This document shows, one piece after another, positions 36,800 to 45,790 of a stretch of 64,000 nucleotides of DNA. A program made the translations under genes and the position numbers. The DNA lies in assembly GCF_025642155.1 (NCBI RefSeq), contig NZ_CP106798.1, forward strand, positions 8,122,001-8,186,000, read 5' to 3'. This stretch comes from Streptomyces sp. HUAS 15-9 (lineage in GTDB: Bacteria; Actinomycetota; Actinomycetes; Streptomycetales; Streptomycetaceae). Below the pieces are notes generated by a model. The model saw only the letters and a list, made by a program, of their open reading frames with translations. It did no database searches and was not told the origin of the DNA. Within the stretch, counting starts at the first letter, position 1; every line of letters begins with the position of its first letter.

Positions 36800-38440
36800 A
36801 TGAGTGAGGGGGACAGCGGCAGACGTATCGTCGACGGCCGCTTCGAACTGCAGGTCAGGCTCGGTGGCGGCGGTATGGGCACGGTGTGGCGCGCCCACGA
36901 CCTGCTGCTGCACCGCAGCGTGGCCGTCAAGGAAGTACGGCCACAGGATCCCGGTCTCGCCGAGTCCGACCCCAAGGCCGCCAGGATGCTGCGGGAGCGG
37001 GTCCTGCGCGAGGCCCGCGCGCTCGCCAGGGTCGAGCACCCGAACGTCGTGACCATCCACCACATCGTCGACGGAGGCGGGGACTCGTACCCCTGGATCG
37101 TCATGGAGCTGGTCGAGGGCGGCTCGCTCGCCGACCGGCTCGACCGAGGCACCATGGCCCCCGCGGAGGCGGCCCGTATCGGCCAGGGTGTTCTGTCGGC
37201 GCTGCGCGCGGCCCATGCCGCCGGCGTCCAGCACCGCGACGTGAAGCCCGCCAACGTTCTGCTGCGCCGCGACGGCCGCCCGGTCCTCACCGACTTCGGC
37301 ATCGCCGCGGTGCGCGAGTCGACGACGCTCACGGTCACCGGAGCACTGATCGGCACGCCCGACTACATGGCACCCGAGCGCATCTCGGGTCAGCCGGGCG
37401 GCCCCGAGGCGGACCTGTGGTCCCTGGCGATGATGCTGTACGTGGCGGTCGAGGGCCACCATCCGCTGCGCAAGGCCACGACGCTGGCCACGCTCGCAGC
37501 CGTGCTCTACGACGAGGTACCGCCTCCCACCCACGCCGGCCCCCTGACCGCCGTACTGAACGCACTCCTGGTGCGCGACCCGGCGGCGCGGCCGGACGGC
37601 GAGACCGTCGAGCGCATGCTTGCCGCCGCTGCCCAGCCGACTCCCGAGCAGGCACCCACCTCGTACCCGCTCGCACCCCCGACGCCCCCTCCGCCGTACG
37701 GTACGGCGACCTTCGGGCCCCCTCCGGGCATGACCACGGCGAATGTCGCGCTCTCCCCGGCCGAGAAGACCGTCAGGCGGCAGTGGCGGATACGGAGCGT
37801 CGTCATTGTCGGTTCGGTCGTCGCCGCGGTCGTGGCCGGCAGCCTGATACGGGGGCAGCTGGCCGATGGCAACCACGACGACGCCTCGGACTCTCCCCGC
37901 GTGACGGGCACGCCGGCCGGAGCCACCTCCCACGCGACCGCGGCGACGACGAGCCCGGCGGAACACCGGACACCCGGCAAGACGAAGGACCTGCTCACCC
38001 CCGACGGCATCCGCACCGCGCTGAAGGCCATCGAGGACGAGACGGGCCGCCACTCCTACGGCGACCTCACGGTCTACCCCGAATATGTGTCGGCGGAGGT
38101 CATGGTCGCGGGCAGCCGGACCCAGTACGACACCTATACCTACCGCACCGACGGGGGCGTGGAGAAGGGCATCATCAGCAGCTCCCTGATGGGCGGCGAC
38201 CAGCCGGTGAGCCTGAGGAACTTCAACTGGGACGCCCTTCCGTCCCTGCTCGCCCAAGCGGAGAAGAAGCTGAACGTCGACAAGCCCACGACCCGCTATC
38301 TCGTGCTCAATCAGCCGAACACGGTATTCAACAGCCCGGCGGGCATGGCGGTCTACATCAGCAACGACTACGACCAGAGCGGCTATCTGCAAGCCTCGCC
38401 GCAGGGCAAAGTGACCAGGACGATGCCCTACGACGGCTGA
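36800..38440 (+). CDS. Membrane Ser/Thr protein kinase (PknB-like)
   Basis: A 546-residue Hanks-type kinase. The kinase domain (about 16-275) has LGGGGMGTVW, AVKEVRP (catalytic Lys), QHRDVKPANVLL, LTDFGIAAV and the APE-like MAPERISG. A Pro-rich juxtamembrane stretch and one transmembrane helix (about 331-353, VVIVGSVVAAVVAGSLI) lead to an extracellular domain of about 190 residues with no PASTA repeats. That domain (LLTPDGIRTALKAIEDETG) is the sensor. The protein would phosphorylate cytosolic targets in response to an external signal. Confidence 0.92.
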   Translation: MSEGDSGRRIVDGRFELQVRLGGGGMGTVWRAHDLLLHRSVAVKEVRPQDPGLAESDPKAARMLRERVLREARALARVEHPNVVTIHHIVDGGGDSYPWIVMELVEGGSLADRLDRGTMAPAEAARIGQGVLSALRAAHAAGVQHRDVKPANVLLRRDGRPVLTDFGIAAVRESTTLTVTGALIGTPDYMAPERISGQPGGPEADLWSLAMMLYVAVEGHHPLRKATTLATLAAVLYDEVPPPTHAGPLTAVLNALLVRDPAARPDGETVERMLAAAAQPTPEQAPTSYPLAPPTPPPPYGTATFGPPPGMTTANVALSPAEKTVRRQWRIRSVVIVGSVVAAVVAGSLIRGQLADGNHDDASDSPRVTGTPAGATSHATAATTSPAEHRTPGKTKDLLTPDGIRTALKAIEDETGRHSYGDLTVYPEYVSAEVMVAGSRTQYDTYTYRTDGGVEKGIISSSLMGGDQPVSLRNFNWDALPSLLAQAEKKLNVDKPTTRYLVLNQPNTVFNSPAGMAVYISNDYDQSGYLQASPQGKVTRTMPYDG

Positions 38441-38451
38441 CTACCGCACAA

Positions 38452-40374
38452 CTACGACCGCAGTGGCGAGCACAGCAGCGCGGCCGGGCCCTGGGAGCTG
38501 CCGAAGCGGGTGGTGAAGGCGATACCCGCGGTGTACTCGTCGGCGGCGCACTGGCCCTTGTAGTTGCCGTGGGCGAAGTCGCCGCCTGCGGCATCGGAGG
38601 GGCGGTTGTCGGAACGGTCGAACCAGACCGTACGACCCGTACGGCCCAGCGCAGTGCCGGCGGGTGCGCACAGGGCCGCCGACACACGCTCACCGCGGCG
38701 GCTGTAACCGATGACGAACTGCCCCGCCGGGCACTGGAGTTTGGTGTAGCCGCCGGCCCAGTCTCCGCCCGAGGGAACGTAGCGTTCATCGGTGACGACC
38801 GTCTGGGCGTTGCCCGAGGCACGCAGGTCACCGGCGGTCGCGTCGGTGCACAGGCCGCGGCCGGCGGTGTGGCTGAGGCCGATGAGCCGGAGGCCGTCGG
38901 GGCACGCGGCCTTGTAGGCCCCGGAGTCCCAGTCGCCGCCGGCCCGCACGCGCAGGGACTGCACCTGGTCGCCGTGGTCGGTGGTGAGCATGCGCCAGGT
39001 GGTGGTCGGGGCGATGTACCCGGTGCGAGAAGCCGAGGTCATCAGATGGTTCCAGGCGATACCGCGCCAGTCGCCCTGGTCGAGAATGCCGTACCGTCGC
39101 CCCGCGCTGTCGTAGCGCAGCAGGGCCCAGTCGTCGTGGCCCTCCCAGCCGACCAGAGGCCAGTAGGCGAAGTCGGTGTCGTGGTCGGCGAAGTAGTCGG
39201 TGATGTTGCCGAACCAGGTGCGGGCCGCGGTACCTGTCTCATCGGCTCCGATCCCGAACTCGCTGATCCACACGGGCGCGGTGTAGTGCTGCCCCTCGGT
39301 GGTGACGAAGAAGGCCTGATCGGCGAGGACTTGGTAGAGCTGGTCGCGGGCCAGGTCCTGGTAGCGGGGATCATGGGTCTCGCCGAGTCCGGTCGCGCCG
39401 CTGTGCCGGGGGCCGGTGTAGCCGTAGAAGTGGGCCGAGTAGACCAGCTTGTGGGCGTCCACGAGGGTGTGCGAGAGCGTGCGTACCGGGGTGAGGGTCG
39501 GGCGGTCGTGCGGCAGTCCGTCGACGGGTACACCGGTCCAGTTGATGCCTTCGACGATGATGAGCAGGTGCGGGTTCGCCTCGGTGAGGACGCGGTCGGC
39601 GGCGAGTTGGGCCGCGGCGAACCAGTCGTGCCCGTCGCCCGAGCCCCAGTTGGGGTCGTCCCAGACGTCACGCCGTACCTCGTTGTAGAGATCCGCGCCC
39701 ACGACAAGGGAGTCGGCGGCATACCGGTGGGCCATGAAGACCCAGTCGTCGGCCCACTGCTGGGTGGACTGACTGCTGTTCCAGCGTTCGTTGCCGTCGA
39801 TGCCGCAGCACCAACGGGACGTGTTGGTGTGGTTGTTGAGGATGACCGCGAACCCGTCCTGGGTGAGGGCGGTCACGACGGAGTCGTACACCTGCAGGGG
39901 TGTCTTGCCGCGCAGCTGCGGATTGGCCGTGACGGCGGCGTCCGGGACGGGCGTCGTCGAGTGGATCATCTCGTTGGAGAACGGCAGCCGGACGCTGTTG
40001 ATGCCGAGCGTGTGGAAGTCGGCCAGGAGCGCGGACAGGGGTGCGCGGTCCAGGCCGAGGGGTATGCCGTAGGAGTTCTGGCCTGCGTGGTGGTCGGCCG
40101 GATCGGTGACGCTGCCGCTTCCGGTCCAGGAGCCCTGGGCGCCGTCCCAGTTGGCCGACCGCAGCCGGAAGCGGTTGCCCCGGGCGTCGACGATGTAGCG
40201 GCCTCGGGTGGAGAGCGGCGGCTGCCAGGTGTCGGCCGCCGGGACCGAGGCTTGGGAGGCGGTCCGGGAGGTGGCCGGCTCCGGGGTGGCGGCGACTGCC
40301 GTCGGGGTGGTGGCGAGGAGGGTGAGTACCGTGGCAGTGCCTGTCAGGTACTGGACAAGTCTGAAGGTCGGCAT
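38452..40374 (-). CDS. Secreted GH5-type glycosidase with C-terminal triple repeat
   Basis: A 640-residue exported enzyme. The signal peptide ends near AVAATP. The GH5 (cellulase family) core spans about 50-440: SVRLPFSNEM, GADLYNEVRRDVW with the acid/base Glu, and PVWISEFGIG with the nucleophile Glu. The C-terminal 160 residues contain three related units of about 55 residues (GGDWDSGAYKAACPDG, GGDWAGGYTKLQCPAG, GGDFAHGNYKGQCAAD), each ending near a Cys. They may form a glycan-binding module. ATG 40374 was chosen over upstream starts because it begins the signal peptide and follows AGAGGA. Confidence 0.9.
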   Translation of the reverse strand: MPTFRLVQYLTGTATVLTLLATTPTAVAATPEPATSRTASQASVPAADTWQPPLSTRGRYIVDARGNRFRLRSANWDGAQGSWTGSGSVTDPADHHAGQNSYGIPLGLDRAPLSALLADFHTLGINSVRLPFSNEMIHSTTPVPDAAVTANPQLRGKTPLQVYDSVVTALTQDGFAVILNNHTNTSRWCCGIDGNERWNSSQSTQQWADDWVFMAHRYAADSLVVGADLYNEVRRDVWDDPNWGSGDGHDWFAAAQLAADRVLTEANPHLLIIVEGINWTGVPVDGLPHDRPTLTPVRTLSHTLVDAHKLVYSAHFYGYTGPRHSGATGLGETHDPRYQDLARDQLYQVLADQAFFVTTEGQHYTAPVWISEFGIGADETGTAARTWFGNITDYFADHDTDFAYWPLVGWEGHDDWALLRYDSAGRRYGILDQGDWRGIAWNHLMTSASRTGYIAPTTTWRMLTTDHGDQVQSLRVRAGGDWDSGAYKAACPDGLRLIGLSHTAGRGLCTDATAGDLRASGNAQTVVTDERYVPSGGDWAGGYTKLQCPAGQFVIGYSRRGERVSAALCAPAGTALGRTGRTVWFDRSDNRPSDAAGGDFAHGNYKGQCAADEYTAGIAFTTRFGSSQGPAALLCSPLRS

Positions 40375-40599
40375 CCGGTCCTCTGCGGGCGGGTGGTGGG
40401 GAGACTGACGATTCGCCACCAGCGTAGGGATGGGAAGCGGTTCGGGTCGACGTCGGTTGCCGTCGACATGCTGTTTCTCGGCGGGTGCCGGAGCAGCATG
40501 CTCGTGAGACTCCCGTCCCCAGCGGCGTGGCACCCACCGCGGTACACCCGTTGCCGGTGAGGATTACTGGCCGTTCCGCTGGGTTGTCTGGAGGCACAT

Positions 40600-41673
40600 A
40601 TGACGGTGAATCGGCTCGGTCTGGTCGTCCACAGCGGGCGTCCGGAAGCCGTGGAGGCCGCACGGACCGTACGCGCGTGGTGCGCCGAGCACGACGTGCC
40701 GTGCACGGACATCGATGTGTGGCGCGACGGCGGCAGACACAGTACGCGTGACGAACTCGACTCCGCGGGCGACCCGGACCTCATCGTCACACTCGGGGGC
40801 GACGGCACGTTCCTGCGCGGCGCCCGGCTGGCCGCCGCGAACGACTCCCTGGTCCTGGGCTTCGACCTGGGACGGGTGGGCTTCCTCACGGAGGCCCCCG
40901 TGGCGGCGGTGCGTTCGGCTCTGGACTCCGTACGGGAGGGGCGGCACGAGGTCGAGAAGCGCATGCTGCTCACGATGCGCGCGTCGTGCCGCCTGGAAGT
41001 GCCCTCGGACGTGGAGGGGCTGTTGCAGTACGGCCGCGGCCCGCTGCTGCCGCCACCGAGTGTGCGCCCCGAGTGTGAGGCCGACCGGGACTGGGGCATC
41101 CCCCTGCACGTCACGGCGCTCAACGACGTCGTCGTCGAGAAGCTGTCCCGGGACCGGCAGGTCTCGGTCGGCGTCTACATCTCCGGCAGACTCCTGGCGT
41201 CCTACTCCGCCGACGCGCTGCTGGTCGCCACGCCCACGGGCTCGACCGCCTACAGCTTCGCCGCCGGCGGCCCGGTCGTGTCGCCCCGCTCGGAGGTGCT
41301 GGTCTTCACACCCGTTGCTCCGCACATGACGTTCAACCGGTCGGTCGTCACGGCCCCCGACGAGCCCATCGGACTGCGGGTGCTCGAACGCTCCGGCCGG
41401 GCGGCGGTCAGTGTGGACGGTCAGGTGCGCGGCGTGCTCGATCCGGGGGACTGGATCGGGGTGTACGCCGCGCCCCAGCGACTGCGGGCCGTACGGCTCG
41501 GGCCGATGGACTTCTACGGCCGTCTGCGCGAGCGGATGAACCTGACCGACGCCCCGGCCGCCGTGGCCGACGGGACAGCCGCCCCGCTGTGGTCGGTCAC
41601 CACCCCTCCGCCCGGCGACCTCGCCCACCTCGAATTCCTGAGGGGACCGGACGATCCCTCCCGGGTTCCCTAG
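40600..41673 (+). CDS. NAD kinase
   Basis: A 357-residue protein with the diagnostic GGDGT motif (VTLGGDGTFLRGARLA), then FDLGRVGFLTE and ATPTGSTAYSFAAGGPVV, the NAD-binding signature. It phosphorylates NAD+ to NADP+. The central region has an Asn-Asp (TALNDVV) typical of the family and an insert of about 30 residues. It is not next to recN/argR, as the main actinobacterial ppnK gene often is, so this may be a second copy. Confidence 0.92.
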   Translation: MTVNRLGLVVHSGRPEAVEAARTVRAWCAEHDVPCTDIDVWRDGGRHSTRDELDSAGDPDLIVTLGGDGTFLRGARLAAANDSLVLGFDLGRVGFLTEAPVAAVRSALDSVREGRHEVEKRMLLTMRASCRLEVPSDVEGLLQYGRGPLLPPPSVRPECEADRDWGIPLHVTALNDVVVEKLSRDRQVSVGVYISGRLLASYSADALLVATPTGSTAYSFAAGGPVVSPRSEVLVFTPVAPHMTFNRSVVTAPDEPIGLRVLERSGRAAVSVDGQVRGVLDPGDWIGVYAAPQRLRAVRLGPMDFYGRLRERMNLTDAPAAVADGTAAPLWSVTTPPPGDLAHLEFLRGPDDPSRVP

Positions 41674-41751
41674 GTACGGCGCCGTGGGCGGGCTGTGACT
41701 TCCCCCACCTGCCCTTGCCGCAGGCCAGGGGGCCTACCTAGGTTCGGTGAC

Positions 41752-42066
41752 ATGTCCTCCCATGGCCCCACCGATCCTGTCGATCCGGACGAACCCGACG
41801 CGGTGCGCGGGAACGGCGCCGGACGGCAGGACACCTCCGCGCCGGTCGACTTCTCCGTCGACCTCGGCGCCCACGAGGTGCTGCGACGGGCCCATGTCCT
41901 GGACGCCCTCGGCCCCGACTGGGATCCCGTCGCCGTGCTCCAGGGCGAGGAGGCGGCCTACGACCTGCTGTACTCCGGCCTCAGCGAGGAGCAGCGACAG
42001 GTCTACGACGACCTGGTCGCGGCCGGTGTGCTGCCGAGGAGGGGAGAGGGCAGTGCTGCCGCTTGA
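41752..42066 (+). CDS. Small conserved acidic protein (DUF6400-like)
   Basis: A 104-residue acidic protein: a Pro/Asp-rich leader followed by DFSVDLGAHEVLRRAHVLDALGPD and EAAYDLLYSGLSEEQRQVYDDLVAAGVL. It is predicted to be all-helical and looks like the DUF6400 family of streptomycetes. The function is unknown. It overlaps the following gene by 14 bases, so the two are probably co-translated. Confidence 0.72.
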   Translation: MSSHGPTDPVDPDEPDAVRGNGAGRQDTSAPVDFSVDLGAHEVLRRAHVLDALGPDWDPVAVLQGEEAAYDLLYSGLSEEQRQVYDDLVAAGVLPRRGEGSAAA

Positions 42067-42310
42067 CCCGCAGGCCGACATCGGGCGCCGCGCCTGGGTG
42101 AGCTGCCCGAACTGCGACGACAGCCAGGGGTGCGACACCTGCGAGCAGCGCCGCACCTGCTCCGAGCACTGGCGGTATCTGCTCCGTAACACCGGCAGCC
42201 TGCTCCATCTGCAGTGCCCGTCGTGCAGCCACATCTGGGAGCACGAGACCGGCTTCGGCGCGACCCGCTCCCGCTGGCAGCGCATCACGAGCGGCCTGCG
42301 CCGACCGTGA
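42053..42310 (+). CDS. Small zinc-ribbon-type protein
   Basis: An 85-residue protein starting at GTG 42053 after GGAGAGG, overlapping the previous stop. It has Cys clusters CPNCDDSQGCDTCEQRRTCSEH and QCPSCSHIWEHE, which resemble two zinc-binding knuckles. The C-terminal end is basic. It could bind nucleic acid or act as a small metal-binding adaptor. No family name is certain. Confidence 0.7.
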   Translation: MLPLDPQADIGRRAWVSCPNCDDSQGCDTCEQRRTCSEHWRYLLRNTGSLLHLQCPSCSHIWEHETGFGATRSRWQRITSGLRRP

Positions 42311-42391
42311 TCGGCGGCGCCGCGTAACCGTCGGTGTTACGTACGGAGACCGGGCGGAGCCCCGGCGTGAGCGCGTCCGGCAGTGACCGCC

Positions 42392-43309
42392 TCACTCGCC
42401 CGGCGCGAGCGCGTGCGCCAGAATCCGCGCCGCGGACTCGATCAGTGCGTTGTCCACGGGTGCGTCCCGGGTGGTCTTCGACGACAGCACGGCCAGTACG
42501 AGCGGTGTGCGCCGTGTGGTCCAGGCGACGCCGATGTCGTTCGCGGTCGCATAGTCGCCGGTGCCTGTCTTGTCCGCTACGACCCAGTCGCCGGGCAGGC
42601 CCGCGCGGAACCGTTGGCCGCTGGTGGTGTTGCCCTTCAGCCAGGTGACCAGTCGCTCGCGATCGGCGTCGGCCAGGGCCCGGCCCAGCGCCAACCGCTC
42701 GACGCATCCGCCGATCGCCGCCGGGGTGGTGGTGTCGCGGAGGTCACCGGGCACGGCCGTGTTCAGGTCGGTCTCCCAGCGGTCGAGACGGCTCACCCGG
42801 TCGCCGATCGAGCGGAAGAACCCGGTGAGCCCGGCCGGCCCGCCGATCTCGCGCAGCAGCAGGTTTCCCGCCGTGTTGTCGCTGTACTGGATCGCGGCCG
42901 CGCACAGGTCGGCCACCGACATGCCGGTGTCGACGTGCGCCTCGGTCCTCGGGGAGTTCGGCAGGAGGTCCGCGGGCGGGTAGTGGATCACCTTGTCCAG
43001 CGGTGAGCAGTGGCCATGAGCGCGCAGGACCGCGGCGGCGGCGACCGCCTTGAACGTCGAGCACATCGCGAACCGCTCCCGCGCCCGATGGGACACCACC
43101 TGCCCGGTGCGGACGTTACGGGCGTACACGCCGAGGCGTGCGACGTACCGCTGTTCGAGCTCACGTAACTCGCTTTCGACACTGCGAAGTTGGTGTGACG
43201 TCTGCGCCGAGGCCGACGACGTCGTGACAGCGGGGGTGAGTACGGCGGCCGAGGCGGCGAGGCCCGCCTTGAACAGGCCGCGCCGCGGCACGGATGCGGA
43301 AGTGGTCAT
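42392..43309 (-). CDS. Class A beta-lactamase (contains a TTA codon)
   Basis: A 305-residue secreted enzyme with a Tat leader (SVPRRGLFKAGLAAS). All class A motifs are present: S84-T-F-K87, S143-D-N145, E in DRWETDLN, and KTG in VADKTGTGD. It hydrolyses penicillin-type beta-lactams through an acyl-serine. Codon 48 is TTA (43166-43168), the rare Leu codon read by bldA tRNA, so expression should depend on development. The BlaI-like gene lies far away at 5.1 kb, and no regulator is adjacent. Confidence 0.95.
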   Translation of the reverse strand: MTTSASVPRRGLFKAGLAASAAVLTPAVTTSSASAQTSHQLRSVESELRELEQRYVARLGVYARNVRTGQVVSHRARERFAMCSTFKAVAAAAVLRAHGHCSPLDKVIHYPPADLLPNSPRTEAHVDTGMSVADLCAAAIQYSDNTAGNLLLREIGGPAGLTGFFRSIGDRVSRLDRWETDLNTAVPGDLRDTTTPAAIGGCVERLALGRALADADRERLVTWLKGNTTSGQRFRAGLPGDWVVADKTGTGDYATANDIGVAWTTRRTPLVLAVLSSKTTRDAPVDNALIESAARILAHALAPGE

Positions 43310-43396
43310 GCACAGAGGTAAACAGCAGCACCCCACCCATGTCCAAGAGGCGAGCGGACAGCACGCCGCCCCGCTCCTGGTGAGCGGCGAGTGGGC

Positions 43397-44314
43397 TCAG
43401 TCGCGTCCACGTCCCTTCCCCAGGCGTTCCAGTACCGCGCCCGCCATGGCCTGCTCACCCGTGGCGTTGGGGTGCGCAGGGGCCGCGGGCGCGGCCGGCT
43501 GCAGCGGTTCGATCCAGCGGTCGGCCGGGGCCTTGCACATGTCGTGGCCGCGCGTGGGCGCGTAGGTGTCGACGTACTCCGCGTGGTTCCAGGCGGCGAC
43601 CAGGCGCAGCATGACGTTCAGCTGCTTCTCGGTGTCCCGCAGGTAGGGGAAGTCCTTCGACGCGAACGGCACCGAGGGGTAGCAGCCGTTGCCGTCGTCG
43701 GGCAGGAGGTCCGGGTAGCCGACGACGAGCACCCGGGCGTGGGGTGCCCTGGCGTGCACGGCGCGCAGCACTCGGTCGACCTTCGGCGCGGTCCGCACGA
43801 TGTTGAGCGTCAACTGGTCCAACCCGGACGAAGAGTAGTAGCGCTGGCACGGGTTTCCCGTGAGGTCCTGGGAGGCGAGCCGGGCGCAGGTCTGGATGAT
43901 GGAGCCGAAGCCGACGTCGTTGCCGCCGATCTGGACCGTCACCAGGTCGGTGTCCCGCCGCACCGCGTCGAGTTGGGGGCCGTTGGTGCCCTGCGGCTTC
44001 CACATCTCCTCGGTGGTCGCTCCGGCGCAGCTCACGTCCTTGAACGCGGACACACCGCGCTGCGCCGCCACGAGGGAGGGGTAATTGTGGTCGGAGCGTG
44101 CGCAGTTCGCGTCCACCTGCTGCGGGATGAGCGGGCCCGAAGTGTAGGAGTCCCCGAGCGACACGTACTGCGTGTCGTGGCCGTGTCCCGCGTCGTGTGC
44201 GGAGGCCGGTACGGCGGAAGCGGCGACCAGGGTGCAGCCGCCGAGCGCCGCCCCCATCGCGACCGGCCACCGCCGACGTCTCGCCGCTTCTTCCGGCTTC
44301 GTGTCGTTCAGCAT
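43397..44314 (-). CDS. Secreted SGNH-family esterase/lipase
   Basis: A 305-residue exported hydrolase. After the signal peptide (MAAALGG... to SAHDAGHG) come VSLGDSYTSG (block I with the nucleophile Ser), QIGGNDVGF (block III Asn) and the C-terminal Asp/His region around HPNATGEQAM. These fit the SGNH/GDSL family of Streptomyces secreted lipases. Three Cys pairs suggest disulfides. ATG 44314 is preceded by a GGGGGG site. A palindrome (ATACCG-TT-CGGTAT) 78 bases upstream may be its operator. Confidence 0.9.
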   Translation of the reverse strand: MLNDTKPEEAARRRRWPVAMGAALGGCTLVAASAVPASAHDAGHGHDTQYVSLGDSYTSGPLIPQQVDANCARSDHNYPSLVAAQRGVSAFKDVSCAGATTEEMWKPQGTNGPQLDAVRRDTDLVTVQIGGNDVGFGSIIQTCARLASQDLTGNPCQRYYSSSGLDQLTLNIVRTAPKVDRVLRAVHARAPHARVLVVGYPDLLPDDGNGCYPSVPFASKDFPYLRDTEKQLNVMLRLVAAWNHAEYVDTYAPTRGHDMCKAPADRWIEPLQPAAPAAPAHPNATGEQAMAGAVLERLGKGRGRD

Positions 44315-44391
44315 CGAAGACCCCCCTGAGCACGGAACATCGCGCGCAGCCGACACCAGGAACGGCCTTTCGCGCGTTCGATCAGGCTTGT

Positions 44392-44405
44392 ATACCGTTC
44401 GGTAT
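44392..44405. promoter_or_regulatory. TetR-type operator-like palindrome
   Basis: ATACCGTTCGGTAT is a 6-2-6 inverted repeat of the type bound by many actinobacterial TetR-family repressors. It lies 78 bases upstream of the SGNH gene start. On the minus strand TATACA beside it could be part of a -10. No TetR gene is present in the window, so the regulator is unknown. Confidence 0.55.
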
Positions 44406-44617
44406 GGCCCGGGGGCCAGAGGTCGGAACGGAGTAACGGACCGGACAGGGGCGAAGGGCAACTGGGCGCCGACGCCTTTGAGGTTGCTGCCCGCTCCTAG
44501 CAGCCCGCCATGTCGCCGCACAGGCCGTCCAGGCGAGCCGACTTGCCCCCTTGAGTCCCGACTTCGGCTTGTCCGATGCTACGAACTTCTGCCGTAGGGC
44601 TTCCGGCAGAGCATCCA

Positions 44618-44634
44618 ATAGGAAAGCTTCCTAT
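44618..44634 (+). promoter_or_regulatory. CsnR-like operator upstream of the chitosanase
   Basis: ATAGGAA-AGC-TTCCTAT is a 7-bp perfect inverted repeat. It lies 56 bases before the chitosanase start. Actinobacterial GH46 chitosanase genes are known to have a conserved palindrome here, bound by the ROK-family repressor CsnR, which is released by chitosan oligosaccharides. The palindrome and position fit that model; the exact literature consensus was not checked. Confidence 0.75.
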
Positions 44635-44689
44635 CAGTACGCTAGGCGGGACAACGTCCCACCCCCCACATCCAGTTGGAGCCCCCGTG

Positions 44690-45526
44690 GTGCAACTCGA
44701 CCATCATGCAGCATCCCCGTCCGGCCCCTCCCGCCGGACCTTCGTCGCCCTGACCGGCGCCGTGGCCCTGGGCGGTTTCCTGGCCGCACAGCACGCCACG
44801 GCGGCACAAGGGGCCGCCCCGGGCCTCGACGACCCGGCGAAGAAGGAAATCGCCATGAAGCTCGTGTCGAGCGCGGAGAACTCCTCGCTCGACTGGAAGG
44901 CGCAGTACAAGTACATCGAGGACATAGGCGACGGCCGCGGCTACACCGCGGGCATCATCGGCTTCTGCTCCGGCACCGGCGACATGCTCGACCTCGTACA
45001 GCTCTACACCGACCGCAGGCCCGGCAACGTCCTCGCCAAGTACCTGCCCGCACTGCGCCGTGTCAACGGCAGCGACTCGCACGACGGGCTCGACCCGAAC
45101 TTCCCCCGGGACTGGCGCAAGGCCGCACAGGACTCGGCGTTCCAGCAGGCGCAGAACGACGAGCGCGACCGCGTCTACTTCAACCCCGCGGTGCGGCAGG
45201 GCAAGACGGACGGACTGCGGGCGCTCGGCCAGTTCACGTACTACGACGCCATCGTCATGCACGGCGACGGCAGCGACCCCACCAGCTTCAGCAGCATCCG
45301 CAAGCGGGCGCTGCGCCAGGCCAAGCCGCCGGCGCAGGGCGGCAACGAGACGACGTACCTCAATGCCTTCCTCGATGCCCGGGTGTGGGCCATGAAGCAG
45401 GAGGAGGCCCACAGCGACACCAGCCGGGTCGACACCGAGCAGCGCGTCTTCCTGCGCAAGGGCAACTTCGACCTGAACACGCCGCTGGACTGGAAGGTCT
45501 ACGGCGACAGTTATCACATCGGCTGA
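44690..45526 (+). CDS. csnA: Secreted GH46 chitosanase
   Basis: A 278-residue protein. The Tat leader SRRTFVALTGAVALGG ends near ATAAQG. The mature enzyme is clearly a CsnN174-type chitosanase: KLVSSAENSSLDWK (catalytic Glu) and EDIGDGRGYTAGIIGFCSGTGDM (catalytic Asp), then QNDERDRVYF and DTSRVDTEQRVFL. It hydrolyses chitosan endo-wise by inversion. GTG at 44690 has GGAG eight bases upstream; GTG 44687 is also possible. A CsnR-like operator lies upstream and a strong terminator downstream. Confidence 0.95.
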   Translation: MQLDHHAASPSGPSRRTFVALTGAVALGGFLAAQHATAAQGAAPGLDDPAKKEIAMKLVSSAENSSLDWKAQYKYIEDIGDGRGYTAGIIGFCSGTGDMLDLVQLYTDRRPGNVLAKYLPALRRVNGSDSHDGLDPNFPRDWRKAAQDSAFQQAQNDERDRVYFNPAVRQGKTDGLRALGQFTYYDAIVMHGDGSDPTSFSSIRKRALRQAKPPAQGGNETTYLNAFLDARVWAMKQEEAHSDTSRVDTEQRVFLRKGNFDLNTPLDWKVYGDSYHIG

Positions 45527-45550
45527 TCGCAGGGGCGCGAGGACAACACG

Positions 45551-45593
45551 AGGCGCCGGGAGGCCCGACCGCAGTCGGACCGTCCCGGCGCCT
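45551..45593 (+). terminator. Terminator after the chitosanase gene
   Basis: AGGCGCCGGGA (45551-45561) and TCCCGGCGCCT (45583-45593) form a perfect 11-bp stem, with an inner paired stretch in the loop. It starts 24 bases after the chitosanase stop. Confidence 0.85.
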
Positions 45594-45790
45594 AGTGCCG
45601 CTGCTCTGCGCCGCTGCCCCACCCTCCGGCTCGGTCAGCCATTCGGGTGTGTTCCCCGCCGTGGGGCGTGTGAGGGCGACGATGTGCTTCGGCGCAGGTG
45701 TGATGTTTGTTAAAACGCCGGAATGAAAGGGGGCGAATGGGCAACGTTCCCTTTCATGCCCCAAACGAACCTCCCCCGGCAGGTGACACG

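Noticed and set aside
40425..40450. CebR/LacI-like operator upstream of the GH5 gene (TGGGAAGCGGTTCGGG)
   Set aside because: The match to TGGGAGCGCTCCCA is poor and not symmetric.
36886..40560. Very long plus-strand reading frame of over 1,200 codons
   Set aside because: It is in the wrong frame through the kinase gene and antisense to the GH5 gene. Its product is Arg/Pro/Gly-rich with no domains, a usual by-product of high-GC DNA.
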